From Planotetraspora sp. A-T 1434 (GTDB taxonomy: Bacteria; Actinomycetota; Actinomycetes; Streptosporangiales; Streptosporangiaceae), in NCBI RefSeq assembly GCF_025420585.1, contig NZ_JAOEGB010000011.1, positions 124,001 to 188,000 on the forward strand: a DNA stretch of 64,000 nt. The letters are read 5' to 3'. The notes beneath the pieces were generated by a model that was given only the letters and a program-made list of their open reading frames with translations, did no database searches and was not told where the DNA came from. The translations under genes were made by a program, and so were the position numbers. Shown piece by piece: positions 62,648-64,000 of the stretch (position 1 is its first letter; each line of letters begins with the position of its first letter).

Positions 62648-62904
62648 CGAGTTGTCTGACAAATGCTGCCCGTCACCTTGGGATCGGAGGAGGAGGCCGG
62701 AGACGCATTTCGACTACGAGGAACGGCGGCTCGTCTCCGCGCTCAATCAGTTGTAAGCAGTCGTCTTCAGGGGCGAATCCGCGACTGATCAGGATTTTGT
62801 CGTGTGTTGACCGTTACGCTCTTTTCCGGATGGCGTAGAGCCTCGCCGCCGGCGTGGATGAGTGTGACGAGCGGCCCGTCTCTGCGATCGTCCGGGAGAT
62901 TCGC
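62648..62904. other. Intergenic gap between convergent genes
   Basis: About 250 bases with no gene or strong hairpin visible. Confidence 0.35.
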
Positions 62905-63312
62905 TCAGGCGGGGATGAGGCCGATGATCGTGGTGCCGCTCCCGGGGATGCTGTTGGCCGTGAGCGTGCCGCCGGCTTCGGCGAAGTGGGCACGCATCGC
63001 GACCGGCCCGCGCCCGCCCGGCTGCCCGGACTCGCCCGAGGCGAAGCCCGCGCCGTCGTCGCTCACGGTCATACGCAGGCCGCTCGCACCCACGGTGATC
63101 GCGATGGACACGTGGGTGGCGGCATGCCGTTCGGCGTTGGCGAGGGCCTCGACGAGGGTCGCGTACACCGCCTGGGCGACGGCACGGGGGACGGTCCTGG
63201 CGGGCAGCGCCCAGATCTCGACGACGACGCCGGACCGCTCCGCCCAACCGGTGAGGTAGCCCTCCAACCGCTGGGCGAGCCCCTCCGCTCGGATGTCGAC
63301 TACCTTGGCCAA
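62905..63312 (-). CDS. Stand-alone histidine-kinase-type ATPase domain protein
   Basis: 135 residues. HATPase_c of NarL-group sensor kinases without sensor or phosphoacceptor region: VAQAVYATLVEALANAERHA (N-box), RMTVSDDGAGFASG (G1), GRGPVAMRAHFAEAGGTLTA (G2-like) and IPGSGTTIIGLIPA. It may be a truncated kinase or a regulatory ATPase. TTG 63312 lies 7 nt after AGGAGG; an out-of-frame ATG follows the site directly. No response regulator is adjacent. Confidence 0.75.
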   Translation of the reverse strand: MAKVVDIRAEGLAQRLEGYLTGWAERSGVVVEIWALPARTVPRAVAQAVYATLVEALANAERHAATHVSIAITVGASGLRMTVSDDGAGFASGESGQPGGRGPVAMRAHFAEAGGTLTANSIPGSGTTIIGLIPA

Positions 63313-63439
63313 TTGCCATCCTCCTGACCTGCCCCGCCGGGCTGCCGCGGCGTCTTCTTCCGTCTCCCAGCGAACCTAGACGCGCGCCCCGGCGTGGGGG
63401 GATCGGCTGGATGGTGAAGGAAATCAGCCAAAAGGATGA

Positions 63440-63496
63440 CCGCGCCGCCGTACGGGCCACGCATGCGGGAGCCGCGCGGCCCGTACGGCGGCGCGG
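63440..63496. terminator. Strong 19-bp hairpin terminator
   Basis: Perfect 19-bp arms at 63440-63458 and 63478-63496 with a 19-nt loop, downstream of the minus-strand genes entering from the right and upstream of the ATPase gene. Confidence 0.75.
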
Positions 63497-63517
63497 CCTC
63501 CTTCCCGAACTCCGGGC

Positions 63518-63690
63518 TCAGGCAGCGGCGAATCGCTCCCTGGGCTCCCCGCGCAACCGGCCGACCAGCAGCCCGCGGCCGCAGAGGACGATTGCGAGAT
63601 CCTGTTCCGTGCCGTACATCGGTGTGCCGGATCCGAAGGCCCAGCCGATGTCGGCGGCGATCGCCCCCTGACGTCCGCTGTCACACCGGT
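63518..63690 (-). pseudogene. C-terminal fragment, possibly maleylpyruvate isomerase-like
   Basis: Codons for AIAADIGWAFGSGTPMYGTE and DLAIVLCGRGLLVGRLRGEP end at a stop at 63518. The D-L-x-x-x-L-x-G-R pattern resembles the end of actinobacterial mycothiol-dependent maleylpyruvate isomerase-family proteins. No N-terminal part is present, so it is a remnant at best. Confidence 0.3.
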
Positions 63691-63698
63691 TCCACTGT

Positions 63699-64000
63699 TC
63701 ACACCGGGTCCACTGTGAAGAACTCGCCGAGCACCGGGGCGGTGGCCGCCGGGTCGATGTGGTGGTTCTCTCCTCCCGGCAGGGTGCGCCGATCGCCACG
63801 CGGCAGGGCGGCGGCGATCGCGGTCGCGGCCTGGCGCACCGAGTCCCACGTCACCGCGCCGTCGAGGACGAGCGTGGGGATCTTGACCGAGCCCAGCTCC
63901 TCAGTCAGCGCCGGATCACCGGTGATGGTGAGGTCGTGGACCAGAGTGTGCGCCATCTTCTCGAGGCCCGGCCACATGGGCGACGTGCGGATCTGGGCGA
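63699..64000 (-). CDS. Alpha/beta hydrolase, C-terminal part (5' end outside window)
   Basis: The last 100 residues only: GLEKMAHTLVHDLTITGDPA, VKIPTLVLDGAVTWDSVRQA (catalytic Asp region), PGGENHHIDPAATAPVLGEF (catalytic His). The nucleophile elbow lies beyond the right edge. Typical of small actinobacterial alpha/beta hydrolases. Confidence 0.75.
   Translation of the reverse strand, partial: AQIRTSPMWPGLEKMAHTLVHDLTITGDPALTEELGSVKIPTLVLDGAVTWDSVRQAATAIAAALPRGDRRTLPGGENHHIDPAATAPVLGEFFTVDPV

Overview
The window is high-GC actinobacterial DNA with strongly GC-biased third codon positions. Its gene families are typical of filamentous actinomycetes: SARP/STAND regulators, DUF397 with XRE-DUF5753 pairs, PAS-PP2C and STAS switches, ECF sigma factors with SnoaL-like tails, and cytochrome P450. 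I infer a Streptosporangiaceae-like or related actinomycete, but no rRNA is present to prove it. The tRNA-Ala(TGC) next to a 39-residue DLW-39 gene, together with two parS-like palindromes, suggests an origin-proximal chromosomal location.

Layout. 1-8.9 kb (mostly minus strand): a HelR/HelD-type RNA polymerase helicase cut by the window edge, a zinc alcohol dehydrogenase translationally coupled to a membrane-anchored protein, a PAS-PP2C phosphatase coupled to a STAS protein, a pentapeptide protein, a serine hydrolase and an ECF sigma factor. 9.2-21.8 kb: a secreted SRPBCC protein, an ECF41/SigJ-type sigma factor divergent from an NmrA-like reductase, an RlmG-type rRNA methyltransferase, a DUF72 protein, a 1430-residue SARP-STAND-WD40 protein, a P450, and a secreted zinc protease with a lipoprotein. 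22-26.5 kb: a decayed DHFR-family gene, an alpha/beta hydrolase, and an AraC regulator divergent from an AKR-SDR pair.

23.3-41.9 kb is a mobile-element accretion zone. The tRNA-Ala(TGC) gene on the minus strand (41801-41876) has its 3' half repeated at least six more times, at 23331, 26561, 29438, 30873, 31956 and 36583. Most copies are preceded by an integrase remnant and a terminator. Two integrase lineages and two types of boundary flank alternate. Cargo includes a toxin-antitoxin-like pair, DUF5958 and STM3941-family proteins, two proteins with L7/L12 C-terminal-like segments, and many orphans. The youngest-looking segment (36.6-41.8 kb) carries two AT-richer HEPN-motif genes and a DUF4231/SLATT-like membrane protein next to the best-preserved integrase. 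This is a candidate undescribed defence cassette. Direct repeats containing a 51-nt cloverleaf-like fold with compensatory changes flank the two HEPN genes.

42-64 kb returns to core and stable accessory genes: a HAD hydrolase, DLW-39, an anti-sigma/STAS/XRE-DUF397 regulatory cluster, a GH15 trehalase-type enzyme, a malic-enzyme homologue lacking key catalytic residues followed by a pyruvate oxidase/PoxB-type enzyme, AKR and 6PGDH-like reductases, a multi-Nudix protein, a CsoR-controlled copper efflux operon (csoR, copZ, a His-rich exported protein, copA) bracketed by the parS-like sites, a YCII protein followed by an ECF42 sigma factor fused in frame to an alpha/beta hydrolase, a lone histidine-kinase-type ATPase, and a partial hydrolase at the right edge.
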